The position numbers and the translations under genes were made by a program. Of a stretch of DNA of 64,000 nt, positions 22,425-32,999 are shown in pieces. Each line of letters starts with the position of its first letter. The stretch's first letter is position 1. This DNA comes from Aurelia coerulea (taxonomy: Eukaryota > Cnidaria > Scyphozoa > Semaeostomeae > Ulmaridae): the NCBI GenBank assembly GCA_039566865.1, contig CM076947.1:875501-939500 (forward strand), written 5' to 3'. The notes under the pieces were generated by a model that saw only the letters and a list, made by a program, of their open reading frames with translations, was not told the origin of the DNA and made no database searches.

Positions 22425-23340
22425 CTTTTTCTCTTACTTTGTAGCAAGGTAGCTGGAAAATATTAGGCCTCTACCGGGTGAGCCAGAAAAAGTTCCCACT
22501 TTCGAAAATTCGTAGCACCACAAGTACTTCGTGGATTTGAATGATTCAAATTCTAGTTAAAAGCCAAAAGATCAAAGTATTTTTTTGATTTTTCTCGTCT
22601 TCTTACAAGCACTGCAAATATAAGTAAATCCAGCTTTACAAAAATGTCATGGTTGCAAAATGACTGAAAAGGGCCTAAAACACTTAATCAAATCATTAGG
22701 ACGCTCCTCACAAATAACAATACACACAGGCGTTTCACCTCTCTCAAGAGTCATAAGACATATATTTTCAAACAGATACTGCGGATTTTCAATCCCATGG
22801 CAGTAGATGTGCAGACGATATCTCTCACCCATGAGAAATTGCATTTTCTCTATTGTTCTTAGTGAGGAGTCCGTTATGATTTGATCAAGCATTTTAGGCC
22901 TTTTTCAGTCATTTTGCAACCATCAAGTTTTTGTAAACTTGAATTTGTAAAGTTTTCCAGTGCTCGTAAGAAGGTGAGAAAAATCACAAAAATACTTCAA
23001 TCTTTTGGCTGTGAAACAAATATTGATTCATTCCAATCCATCCAGTACTCTTGATGCTATGAATTTTCAAAAGTGGGAACTTTTTTCTGGCTCACCCGGT
23101 ATGTCTATGATTATGGAGCAGCATAGCAACGCAGTAGTAAAATATTAGGCCTCTAATTCTCTGAATTTGTAGCAGCGTAGCAGTTTTTTTACCTTCATTT
23201 CTCTAACTTTGTAGCAGTGTAGCAGGAAAATATTACGCCTCTATTTCTCTGACTATAGAGCAGCATAGCAATGTTGTAGTAAAATATTCTTACCTCATTG
23301 CAGCATAGCAACATAATAGGAATATATTAGGTCCTAATTT
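22425..23340 (+). repeat. ~60-bp minisatellite split by a foldback element
   Basis: Degenerate units of the form tctctgaatttgtagcagca then tagcaatgtagtagtaaaat, ending ttaggcc, lie at 22,425-22,471 and continue at 23,102-23,340 (about four more units). The intervening 626 bp is the foldback element at 22,474-23,099, inserted into the array. Confidence 0.75.
22474..23099. mobile_element. TA-flanked foldback element (Tc1/mariner-like MITE)
   Basis: Ends CCGGGTGAGCCAGAAAAA and its complement TTCTGGCTCACCCGG, flanked by TA on both sides (22,472-22,473 and 23,100-23,101). Homology between arms continues inward: gttgcaaaatgactgaaaa at 22,651 pairs with ttttcagtcattttgcaac near 22,902. So arms of about 220 bp flank a core of about 180 bp. 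TA duplication and the CCGGGTG end fit a Tc1/mariner-mobilised element; no transposase is present. Confidence 0.85.
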
Positions 23341-23543
23341 GATTGAATTTTGAAACCTTTTAACTGTTATTGTGTTATAGAACTTAAATTTTCAAGTGTA
23401 TCCAAGTTAAAAAAAGTATAGATTGTATGATTATCTTTAATTTTTTTAGCTAAACTTTTATAAAATGTAATAAAGCAAGTCAGTAGAGTAGCGCATGCAA
23501 AGGGTGTCCTTTTTCTTACAATGAACATTAGTATAGATCTCCT

Positions 23544-23932
23544 ATGTCATTGCTTTTCAACCTTCAGAAAGGTTTGTCTTTTGAATTTGCGTGGGGTAAT
23601 CTTGAATCGCTCCAGATAGTAGCTGTTTCTGCAGTGTCCTGCAATGCAATCTTTGCACCTTATCCATCTGGAAGCATCATCAACATCTTTCCTGTGACAA
23701 GAATTAAGGATGACATACCAGGGACAACATATCCATGTATGCCAGGTTATGCAATGACAATTTCCAAAATTCAAGGTTAAACACTGCAGAAAGCTATTAT
23801 CTGGCTGGACACAGATTCCACCCCACCTGGAACGGCACAAGTTGCTCTTTTGCGAGTGAACAACTTGAAGAATTTACTGTTTATGACATTTTTACGACAT
23901 GAGCAATTTACACCAGCAGCTCATAAACAGTG
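23544..23932 (+). pseudogene. Pif1/Helitron-type helicase C-terminal fragment
   Basis: The frame includes PCMPGYAMTISKIQG, then TAA at 23,778-23,780 in place of the usual Gln, then TLQKAIIWLDTDSTPPGTAQ and VALLRVNNLKNLLFM. This corresponds to the final motifs of superfamily 1B helicases (family form: LAYASTIHKIQGQTL...VALSRV). Such helicases are carried by Helitron rolling-circle transposons and by some large transposons. Everything upstream (Walker motifs) is absent, so origin cannot be settled. Confidence 0.7.
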
Positions 23933-24225
23933 AACTTAGGACATGGAAATATGCGAGCATTGTAAATTAACTCTTTATGTAAGATAGTTGTGCCATACAC
24001 CTTATCAACATATGCAATAAAAAACTAAAAACAAAAAAAACACTTCCTTTTCGACCACCACTTTGGCGCAGTAAGGAAGCTTAATAGGCCTGAGCCTACA
24101 CCAAGAGTGGTCATTTGATGATAACACCGCGTACCCTTGTGATGTAAGTACACGATACTTATCTACAACGTTTATTTCTTTCAGATGTCTCAACAATACC
24201 AAAAAAGACACTGGGGGTTGGATTT

Positions 24226-24898
24226 TTGCAGCACTTCCCAAAAAATTTCCTCTCACCGTATGGCCAACAAAAGCCTCTCCCACCTACCGATGACAAGGTA
24301 TTCGAACGCCTGCGCCCAGAGGGCTGTGAATGGTTCTGTCGGCCAAATACTGCGATATCCGAATTAGGTAGCGCATTGAATGACAATTTCCTGGTACTGC
24401 AGGGAGACACCCGCTTTCTGGATCAAAAGAAAGTACAGGAGTTCATTTCAGAAGTACAGCCGTTGGGAGAGATGTTGAAGAAGTTTCATAGAGACTATGA
24501 AGGCCCTACCACCATCGAGGATAAAAGAGCTGCTGCACTGGGCATCCTCAATCCTTCCCCTGAGCTCAAAGAGTTGATGTTGGCTGCCATAGAAGTTGGT
24601 GGTGCCCTGTTTTCCATGGGCATCAACTACATGGCGGCCAACAGGCTCTTTAGCAACCCTGTGAACTTTGCCAATGGCATGACCTTTGCCCCTCTGCCAG
24701 ATCCAGTATTTAAGACCAGTAAAAACCTACTGGATCTGTTACCCCCGGTTTCATGTACCTAAGAGTGGAGTGAGAGCAATGGCGCAAATCCAGAAGATCC
24801 TCGGTTTCACCACACAAATGCTCTTGACATGCACTGGGATGAGCAAACTGACGCCTATCTGGAATTTTGTCTGACGTGTTCTCCAGATAATCTCATCG
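24226..24898 (+). pseudogene. Copy 1 of an unassigned protein family (GALFSMGINYM)
   Basis: ATG at 24,226 opens 178 codons: FCRPNTAISELGSALNDNFL, then LGEMLKKFHRDYEG, IEVGGALFSMGINYMAANRL and PVNFANGMTFAPLPDP. The same protein occurs at 33,000-34,082 with about 80% identity by eye. Here a +1 shift near 24,745 turns HVPKSG into a stop. Past it, coding continues (NPEDPRFHHTNALDMHWDEQ) to TAA at 24,896. Helical, non-secreted and of unknown function. Multicopy spread implies carriage by a mobile element. It is convergent with the DUF6729-like relic on the other strand. Confidence 0.5.
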
Positions 24899-25640
24899 CA
24901 TAATGCCAGATGTATGTACAGGCATTGCAAGTGCAGGAGGTACACAGCACCATTTATCCACCCATCTTAACTTTGGCGTGTCTACCTCCGCAAATGAAAA
25001 CCTCCTCTCGAAGCCAGCGTAACATGATTTGAGTGTCTTCTCAGATTCTGACTCCACCATGACCCAACTGACGATTTCCCAGAACTCGTTCATGATGCTG
25101 TAGCTCCACATGGCACCACTGTGCATTTCGACTTTCTTAGCCAAGGTTCTTGTGTGTTTGGCGCAAATGTAACTGCCGAAGGATGCCTTCAACAGGCTGT
25201 AGATGGCCGGTTTCTGTTCCTCGTATTCATCGACAAGGCAATTCGCGATAAAAGCTGGAGAAACTTTCACCCCACAATAGCGATTGGCATTATAAAAAAC
25301 TGCCAAAATCAATGCTGGGAGCTTCAACATCAAAACCCAAGTAGACATCAAGGTTACTTTTAGCTTGTTCTCAGACCCCCTGGAGGAGTAGCAGGTACCG
25401 AAGATGCTTGCACAGGAATTTCTGCCTGGCCAACTCATTCACCTCGTTAGCTACAACTGCAGGACTTCTTCCACTGTGTCGGATTCTGTCAATGAGACCA
25501 ACATTGACGGCTTTCCAATAGGTCATATAAGCAGGGAATATGTTTCGTACACAGTACGGCAGAAGTGGCAAATACTTTGATGAATCGGCTGACCACGGTC
25601 TGTTGTTACAGGTGTCACACATCAGCTACGATGCAAAGAT
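24893..25640 (-). pseudogene. DUF6729-like transposon protein, frameshifted
   Basis: Two overlapping minus-strand frames. Upstream (25,622-25,371): KYLPLLPYCVRNIFPAYMTY, typical of the LP.xVR..FPAY segment. Downstream (25,438-24,893): CLVDEYEEQKPAIYSLLKA, HTRTLAKKVEMHSGAMWSYS, then NEFWEIVSWVMVESESEKTL and RWVDKWCCVPPAL. The D-H-T, DxxCC and spacing recall the catalytic part of DUF6729-type proteins, which are probably RNase H-fold transposases. That assignment is from memory of the pattern. The C-terminus is lost, and the frameshift near 25,400 makes it non-functional. Confidence 0.55.
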
Positions 25641-25833
25641 TTAATGCTGCCCGGCTTCAGCAACGACGGGACAGGGCTTTCCAAGCCCTCTTTGTTTGGC
25701 ATGGCCATGTCAGTCCTTGTCAATGCATGGCAGTGATGAGCAAATCGGCGTGCAAACCGATTCAGGAATTCAAACAAACACAGGATGAAGATAAAATGGC
25801 TCTGGCTGAGGCAACGCAGATGGATGGTGTTTC

Positions 25834-26270
25834 TTAACCCTATTACTACCGGGGGGGGGGCACAAAGTGCCTGCGGCAAAGTTTATTTGATGTAGTGTTG
25901 TCAGTTCTAAAGATAAAGAGCTGAAACTTTGCAGTTGGAACCATTGATGAAAATTGACCCTATCCCCTATTTTTAGACAGATATTCTCATGCCCAGTCCC
26001 CATAAGAAGATACAACATTTTCTATAGTCTAGAAACAGATATTATCACAACATTTGGTACATATAGACAATTTGATGTACAGAGCAAGTTTAGAGTTTAA
26101 AAAATTCTCAACAGAGAAAACACTCTTGCAAAAAAGCCAAAGCCTTGGCACATATCTTTCCTCCTTGAGGTTTTGTATGGTGGATGGCTTCTTGTTCGTG
26201 ATGCCATAATGTCAGTCTTTGTTAGTCCAGTATCTGGTTTTGTTAACCCTATCCAGACTGTGAGGGGAAG
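25834..26270. mobile_element. Two TTAA-type left ends in the same orientation
   Basis: TTAA-CCCTATTACTACCGGGGG at 25,834 and TTAA-CCCTATCCAGACTG at 26,243. The first is followed by the cacaaagtgcc hairpin loop also seen at 12.9 kb. No right ends are visible, so these are truncated copies, or the second copy landed in the first. Confidence 0.55.
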
Positions 26271-26348
26271 TCTCAAAAAGCTTTGGAAAAATCTGAGAGA
26301 TAATTTCTCAGTGTTTTAAGAAGAGAGAGTTGATGACGGGAGTCCCTA

Positions 26349-26789
26349 ATATAAGATTCAAGATCCAAGATCCAAAGATCCGGAATTCAAGATTCAAAAT
26401 GAAACATCCTAATTCAAGATCCAGAATTCAAGATTCAAAATGAAACACCCTAATGCAAGATCCGGAATTCAAGATTCAAAATGAAACACCCTAATTCAAG
26501 ATCCGGAATTCAAGATTCAAAATGAAACACCCTAATTCAAGATCCGGAATTCAAGATTCAAAGTGAAACACCCTAATTCAAGATCCAGAATTCAAGATTC
26601 AAAATGAAACACCCTAATTCAAGATCCAGAATTCAAGATTCAAAATGAAACACCCTAATTCAAGATCCGGAATTCAAGATTCAAAATGAAACACCCTAAT
26701 TCAAGATCCAGAATTCAAGATTCAAAATGAAACACCCTAATTCAAGATCCGGAATTCAAGATTCAAAGTGAAACACCCTAATTCAAGAA
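26349..26789 (+). repeat. 41-bp satellite, about ten copies
   Basis: Units read aatgaaacaccctaattcaa then gatccagaattcaagattca, repeating every 41 bp (the gaaaca phrase at 26,401, 26,442, 26,483 ... 26,770). Units differ at few positions (ccagaattc versus ccggaattc), and some alternate, hinting at a higher-order 82-bp unit. No ORF and no spacers. Confidence 0.93.
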
Positions 26790-27194
26790 AACATTAAAAT
26801 TATTAAAAAATTGAAAGTTGCTAATCTTTCGTCTTATATCTTGAACCACTTCATTCTCGTAATTACTACTTTTTGACAGCAATTGGATAGGCTGCATGAA
26901 AGAGGATTGAATTGTACCATGCTAGACTCATTTATTTTTATAAGAAACCGCTTATAAGAAACAATAGGCTCAATTTTTCGAAAGTTAAGAGACGACCCTA
27001 CCTGAATTGAAAAAGCTAAGAAACAACTTCTGTAATTTACAATTTAAATTTTCCTATCGCACTAAAAAATGTTTTGACAGCGTAGAGTTATAGCAACTGT
27101 TTGGACAATATTTTGATGTGCAAATTGTGTTATTTACTTGTTTTGAGATCTTACTAAGTAATTTGGGGACCCTTTACTTCCGACATTAGAAATA
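26790..27194. other. No gene recognised
   Basis: AT-rich spacer. Around 26,940 the phrase ataagaaaccgcttataaga resembles aagaaac-type repeats at 40.46, 46.50, 54.70 and 57.98 kb, so an old repeat copy may be present. Confidence 0.4.
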
Positions 27195-27196
27195 TA

Positions 27197-27985
27197 CCGG
27201 GTGTCTCAGAAAAAAGTACCCCCGTTTGACTGGAAATAGGAACCAAGCCATAAGATATCATTGCTCCCCGACTTCAGAGCTAAATTTATCAATTTTCAAC
27301 TTAGATGCACATACCTTGCATTTAAAAATCGTACACCAAACACCGGAGATACAGGTTCACAAAGTCAAAATTTACAGTGCACCCAAAACCAGAGGTTTTG
27401 AAAAAGGGCCTAGTCATGATTTGTATCGTGGACATTTTCCAAAGTACCTGTAGACTTTAAGTTTCCTTGTTTTGTTTTTGAAAAGAATAACAGATGCATG
27501 GACATGGCGCTGATTAAACAAATATAGTCAAAATGTTGTAAGAGTGATAAAGTCGTGCCACATCTCCAAAATAAGCGTGCATGTGCTCCTTTTCCTCTTC
27601 TTTAATACAAAACACTTGGGATCGAATACAATGCAAGGACCGTTACTTCAAAAGAAAGTCACTTCAAGAACAATTGATTTAATTCAATGTATAAATCTTT
27701 TCAAACATGAAAAGTAAAGGTCAAAGTCGAAAATTTGTTTGCAAAATGCCTGTTTGCTGTCAAATTATGGCTAGGCCATTTCTCAAAACCTCTGGTTTCA
27801 GGTGCACTCCAAATTTTGACCTTGTGAACTCATATCTCCCGTGTTTGGTGGTCGATTTCTAAATGCAAGGTATGGGCATTTAAGTTGAAGACCAACAAAT
27901 GTAGCCATGAATTCAAAAAGTCCCGAAATATTATCGTTTTGTTGCCTTGTTGAGTCAAAAGGGGGTACTTTTTTGAGACACCCAG
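27197..27985. mobile_element. TA-flanked foldback element (CCGGGTGTCTCAG family)
   Basis: CCGGGTGTCTCAGAAAAAAG at the left pairs with CTTTTTTGAGACACCCAG at the right; TA flanks both (27,195-27,196 and 27,986-27,987). Arms stay complementary for about 180 bp: accttgcatttaaaaatcg with cgatttctaaatgcaaggt, and caaaaccagaggttttg with caaaacctctggttt. A close relative lies at 38.5 kb. No transposase. Confidence 0.85.
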
Positions 27986-28103
27986 TAGAAACACACAAGA
28001 AACTTTTGGTAGCACAATGGCTCAAAATTTAAAAAACTGCCTACCAGCACCGGACCTTCATTTCTTATAAGAAAATGAGTGTATTCATATTCTTTCACCA
28101 TAG

Positions 28104-28244
28104 ATCATACGTGATGCTCTCCGGGAAGAAATAGCTGTGCCCATGCCCTCAACATCAGCAGATATTTGCACGACAAAGCACGCTCTTGAACAAAGTGGCT
28201 GTGGGGAGACAGAAATAGAAACTACCCTGGCTGAAATTGAACCA
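28104..28244 (+). CDS. Candidate exon, spliced to 29,431 exon
   Basis: 47 codons between accatag (acceptor) and gtaagt (donor after 28,244), in phase 0 at both ends: ALREEIAVPMPSTSADIC, then LEQSGCGETEIETTLAEIEP. The next phase-0 acceptor (cttgttgcag, ending 29,430) continues with IIDSSTQTEACVGC. Ser/Thr/Glu-rich linker character; no domain. Presumably an internal exon of a transposon-derived gene. Confidence 0.45.
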
Positions 28245-28531
28245 GTAAGTATGCAGGGTTTGGCTATATGACAGGACAGGGTGATTGATATATGTACATA
28301 TGTGCATAAAATGTGCATGGGTGTGTACAAAGCCAGGGCATGGACCCCCCCCCCCCCTAGATGTAGTGAATTGAAGAAACAATAAGCTGTACTTGGGCAA
28401 AAGATCCACCCTTAGTTTGGCAAAATGTTCATGATGATAGACTTCTGCAGGCCATTTTATTTTCCTAATGTAATTTGTGGCTTGAGTTAGATTTATATTT
28501 GCTGCAGAGCCATTAACCCAATGGATCGATG

Positions 28532-28981
28532 CCCAGGGGGGGTACTCTGGTATATTCAGGATAGGGATGTTCAGGTTACTTTTTTGGGTCTAAAATTTAG
28601 GCAAGGATTATTTTTTTGGGTCAATGATTTGTACAGTTATTTTTTTGGGTTCAAAAAATTCTGGCTTACTTTTTTGGGTCTCAAATATGAGAAAAAGTAA
28701 AAAAATCGGGGAAAATATAATTTACAAACAAAATTAGAGTCAAGTAACAGTACTAAAATAAAACAACATAAATATCCAAACACACTATGAGAAATCTAAT
28801 CAGTTAGGGCATTTTTATGCAGATTTAAGATACTCACTTCATAACTTTTGGGTATGTAAGGTCCTTAAAAATTATTTTTTTGGGTCTATTTTCATGCTAG
28901 AAATTACTTTTTTGGGTTGATGCGTTGTACCCCAGCCTGAGCACCCCTATCCTAAATATACCTGAGTACCCCCCCCCTGGG
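28532..28981. mobile_element. hAT-type MITE with 8-bp duplication GATCGATG
   Basis: Inverted ends CCCAGGGGGGGTACTC and GAGTACCCCCCCCCTGGG are flanked by gatcgatg at 28,524-28,531 and again at 28,982-28,989. An 8-bp duplication and a CAGGG-like end are typical of hAT elements. The 450-bp body repeats ttacttttttgggtc several times and encodes nothing. It sits in the intron between the 28,104 and 29,431 exons. Confidence 0.85.
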
Positions 28982-29430
28982 GATCGATGCAGCAGTGTCC
29001 TAAGATTAGTGAATTAAAAAGAGATGGACCTGTAATTGCTTAAAAACTCCAAAAAGCTATGGGACACCAGGTGACACCATGCTCTCAATATGTGGTGCCT
29101 GTTTTCCGTATGTTGCTTTTTATGGTGCAGAGGAAGAAATCTCCTGATTTAGTTTAAATGAAAATGACAATTATTCTTCATTTTTCTGTTTGATTTTCAA
29201 AACATGAGATTTGTGTTTGCGAAGGTGAAGTTGCATCAGCCAATTCATTTTCTGTCAAGCAGGACAAGTCTTCTAGAAACAACAGCAGCTCATGGCATAC
29301 TCAGTTTGCCATACAAACCAATGTAAACAATTTAAACAAAAGATTGAGTATAGCAATGGACTGCCATGAAGACACATCAGCATCAAACATCTTTTCATTG
29401 TGATCTTAAAAAATGATTTTCTTGTTGCAG

Positions 29431-29787
29431 ATCATTGATTCTTCAACTCAGACAGAAGCCTGTGTTGGTTGTATACACCTTTCTAAAGAGAATAGGAGGC
29501 TCAATAGCTAGTGGGTGACTGCAAAAATAAAACTTGATGCTGAGAGGAGAGAAACAGCTAGGTTGCATGCAGTCTTAGCTAGCATCTCATTGCAGCACAT
29601 ACCTGAAGATGAGTTGGATGAATTTGAGCAGGAAATAGAAAAGGAAGCAGAGGAGGAAATAGATGTTGACGAAATTATGAATGAAAGTGGGGATGTTATA
29701 GAGGATGATGATTATGTTGTGGAGGATGATGGTTATATTGAAGGGGGTGAAAATGAAGAGGGTCTCAATGAAACAATTGCCAGCTAG
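29431..29787 (+). CDS. Candidate last exon: coiled coil and acidic tail, one TAG
   Basis: Starts at a good acceptor in phase with the 28,104 exon. IIDSSTQTEACVGCIHLSKE, coiled-coil helix, TAG at 29,509-29,511, then AKIKLDAERRETARLHAVLA and a long Glu/Asp-rich tail (EDELDEFEQEIEKEAEEEID). It ends at TAG 29,785-29,787. The STQTE-plus-helix pattern is common behind N-terminal DNA-binding domains of transposase-derived proteins. The internal stop suggests a pseudogene. Not identified further. Confidence 0.4.
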
Positions 29788-29821
29788 TGAGTATTTGAGT
29801 TTCTTGAATAATTTCGACACA

Positions 29822-30453
29822 ATATCTCCAAAGAATGATATGATAAACAGTATATATTCTCTCCTTCATAGAATTGTATACCTCCCCCAAAAGTCATTAT
29901 TCATGGTCAAATCCCTTTCACAGATTTTTGATTTAATTTAAAATCAAAAGCACTTATTTTTGACCAGAAATATTTGGATGCTGAATCTGAGGGCATACAG
30001 TAAAAACCAGACCCTAGGACCCTAGGACCATTAAGTACCAATGTGTGATAGGACCCTTAACACCGGAGGGTCATCACCCTCAAGAGAGAACAGAATATCA
30101 ATATTTCCTCATAAAATACTACCATTTCTGCTGTTTTTATTACATAAGATGAGGTCAAGAGTAGATTTAGAGAATCTTGTTCATGCTACATGTGAATTTA
30201 TTCCTTGGAAAAGGAAGGTTTCATGTTTCACAGTGCATTTCAGCAATGAAACGTTTCTACCCTTTTCATTGCTCATCGTGGACAAACTTCCTATCTCCAT
30301 GGGTGTTCATACTGAAGAAAACAAATGATTATTTACGGTGGAATGACGCCATTATTGCTCTCTGTTCTAAATTGCAATGAAATTATATTGTATGTTTTCT
30401 AACTTTTTAATGCTTTACAAGTAAACGAGCGAGAGTAGGGCAAATGAAAGAAG
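29822..30453. other. No gene recognised
   Basis: AT-rich sequence upstream of the candidate start exon at 30,454. Small frames at 30,041-30,380 look like chance. The promoter of the gene starting at 30,454 should lie here if that model is right; I see no clear core motif. Confidence 0.35.
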
Positions 30454-30533
30454 ATGGACGATTTGGTGGAGTCTCTAAATCTCCTAGAGTCTCCATCAAA
30501 GCGCAAGAAAGAAGAAGAGAGCGTACACAGCAG
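30454..30533 (+). CDS. Candidate first exon of the split transposase-like gene
   Basis: ATG at 30,454 gives 26 codons (MDDLVESLNLLESPSKRKKE ...) then two bases and a donor (cacagcag|gtaagc). The split codon fits the next exon at 32,217, which starts with one base. A short acidic opening with a basic KRKK patch is plausible as an N-terminus with a nuclear localisation signal. Assignment to the gene at 36 kb is inference. Confidence 0.4.
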
Positions 30534-30890
30534 GTAAGCGAACACTTTCAATAACAATTTGTTATCATTCCAAGATACCTGTGCCTAACTGCTAGTGCTA
30601 CGTTTCTCATCAACTATGCAAGGGTAAGATGGGCGGGGTGTTTCACACGTTACCTAAAATCATTTCCCACATTACTAAAATCACAAATGGGATATTCTCA
30701 AGAGGGGGGTGGTCACAAATATTTACTGACATCCTCATATGGACCCCTTGTTAGAGGATGTGATGTTTGGGGAATATTTTCTAAAAAAAAACTTTAAAAA
30801 TAAATATATCCGCTTTCTTTTCTATTGACTGATTTTGAAAATGTTTGGAACTCATTAACCCCAAGATCATGCTCCATGAAGCCAGCCCAG

Positions 30891-31404
30891 CAGGGCCGTC
30901 GAGAGGGGGGATTGAAGGGGGTAAAAGGTCCGGGGCCCGGGCCCTCGAAGGGGCCTGTAAAAATATCATTCAACAAAAATTAGTTATTGCTGTAAATCTC
31001 CTTACAGCAACTTTTATGGCACTCTAGGTACCTGCCTTAAAACATAGACATAAGAAAATAGTTTTCTTATGTAGCTATGTTTAAAAGTTTTTGTGTCCGT
31101 ACCTTATACGAGGTGACTTTTTCATAGTCACCTCGTAGAAGGGAATCTTTTCATTGTTTACCGTAAATACTGCTTCCTTGATAACATTTTCATGGAATAT
31201 CTAAACAATTTTTTCTGAAGTAGCTTTCTTAAAAAGGGTGTTTCCCTCTTCTCCGAGAGTCTGAAGGGCGTGGCCCCAGTAAATTTTCAGTAAATTACCC
31301 TCCTTAAATATTTGAAATGAATGGGGCTTCGCCCCCAAGGCCCCCCCCCTAAGGCCCGATCCTAACAATCGGTCCAGGGCCCGAGCTGGCTCTCGACGGC
31401 CCTG
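30891..31404. mobile_element. hAT-type MITE with 8-bp duplication CAGCCCAG
   Basis: CAGGGCCGTCGAGAG at the left end is exactly complementary to CTCTCGACGGCCCTG at the right. The flanking bases are cagcccag on both sides (30,883-30,890 and 31,405-31,412). The subterminal regions are G/C-rich. 514 bp, no coding capacity. It lies in the intron between the 30,454 and 32,217 exons. Confidence 0.88.
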
Positions 31405-31739
31405 CAGCCCAGCCCAGCCCAGCCCAATAGCAGAACTTAATTTTTTGGCATTATTAGATGAAAGGGCCTAATAGATCACAGTGCAATGGGTTCAAAAAGC
31501 TTTCTTGGATTTCCCCTGCAATTTTATTTACTTACACAAGACGGCTTACACTCATTGCGTTGTTGTTGTTATTCTCCTAGGATTTTTTGATTCGTTCATA
31601 TATCTATACACAATCTATCATATCATAAGCGCATTGGAAGAGAAAACCTGGAGAATCATATTCAAAAAAAGATTCAAATTTAAAATAAGGAAATCAGATT
31701 AGAAGAGCGGTTCTTACCCTCATAGAACCTATAGAGTCA

Positions 31740-32060
31740 ACCAAATGATTCTTATTACAAGTGTCTAAAATATCGAAGAAGGCAAATGCAACTAGTTTCA
31801 GCACAACATCATTTGTGGTTTTTCTGGAAAAACGTGGTTTATGAGTGTTTACCTACATAAAAGGGCAATGGCCTAAATTGATCTTAGTTCAAAGAACGAA
31901 CAGCAGTGAAAAATAACTCTTATTACAAGTATCTACACGTAAAATATCCAAGTAATCGTTAATCGAATGGCACAAGTTTAAGCAAAAATCTTTTGTGTTT
32001 CTCTTTCTGGAAAAACGGGATTTATGAGTGTTAATTAACACAATACTGGCTTAAACAATG
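31740..32060 (+). repeat. Imperfect ~175-bp direct duplication
   Basis: Two adjacent copies share cttattacaag..tctaaaatatc and, further on, tctggaaaaacgtggtttat / tctggaaaaacgggatttat followed by gagtgtt. The copies have diverged considerably. No coding role seen. Confidence 0.6.
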
Positions 32061-32216
32061 TCTACAATTTCAACCCAGACAGGAAAATGACAGGAAAATG
32101 CCCTTGTAACTCATCATGCAGATATAACCAATGTTATTCAGTGGACGTCTGACCCTTTCCTGCTTCTGGAAAATCGTCTAGTTAGTCAAAAAATCCCTCA
32201 CGTTTTTTATCTGTAG

Positions 32217-32384
32217 AGCTGAAGATACAATTGAATGGTCTGGAGATGAGTCGTGCAGACCAAAATTGACGCTGTCTTCAACACCTGGCTGTGAGGAAAT
32301 GATATTCCCGCCGCTTCTTCCATTATCGCCACTCTCATCCCAAGGATCATCCACAAGTGGACCAATTTGCATTGAAATCGAGAG
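32217..32384 (+). CDS. Candidate second exon, Ser/Pro-rich
   Basis: 168 bases between acceptor (ttttttatctgtag) and donor (gagag|gtgagt). Completing the split codon from 30,533 reads R-AEDTIEWSGDESCRP then STPGCEEMIFPPLLPLSPLS, a disordered Ser/Pro linker. It ends with two bases of a codon. The next good acceptor (ttattttcag, ending 35,995) opens a frame that needs phase 0, so the join is off by one base, or an unseen exon or an indel intervenes. Confidence 0.4.
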
Positions 32385-32999
32385 GTGAGTGCCTTTTATG
32401 AACTTCCTTTTATGAAACTAGGTTTCAGTACAATTTTCTTCATTTATAATAGTCGAAACACGAAATAAAGACGACAGTCATGCCCTGAAACAGAACTGAA
32501 TTTTCTGGGATTGGGGTTGACTGTTGTACTGAAAATTCTGGCAATGGGTGTCGAATGTCCCCATTGATTCAGAACAGATTTATTTGTTCTGCTTGTTTTT
32601 TTTTTATATATTCAACATAAAAATTTACAACAAAATTACCTAAACACTACCTTCAATCTACTATACCACACTACAAGAACGGGGACCAGGAGGAGCAAAA
32701 TGTCATGTCTACCCCCTGGAATTAATATAAATTAAAATACAACTAATACAAACTACTATACATACGCTACAACTAATACAGATAGAAATTCTAATTATAA
32801 AAACATTTTACAAATAAACATTTGAGCCGGTTTCACATTGGATGTCAGGCTTGCGACCATAACTGAGAGGAAATCCTTTTTTCGCCTTGAAATTGAATGG
32901 TATTTAATGTTGAATTGTTTTTGTTACCTCGTCAGAATTCTGGTAATGGGTATCAATATCTGACAAATATTCTGGTATTGGGTATTTCGTAAATCGCGC
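32385..32999. other. No gene; possible LINE 3' tail
   Basis: AT-rich. The run of T at about 32,598-32,607 followed by aacggggaccaggaggagca and the taatacaaact... iterations resemble the reversed 3' untranslated end of a LINE. No reverse transcriptase motif is visible. Confidence 0.35.

Noticed and set aside
26349..26789. CRISPR-like array
   Set aside because: Units follow each other directly with no variable spacers, and the context is eukaryotic. It is a satellite.
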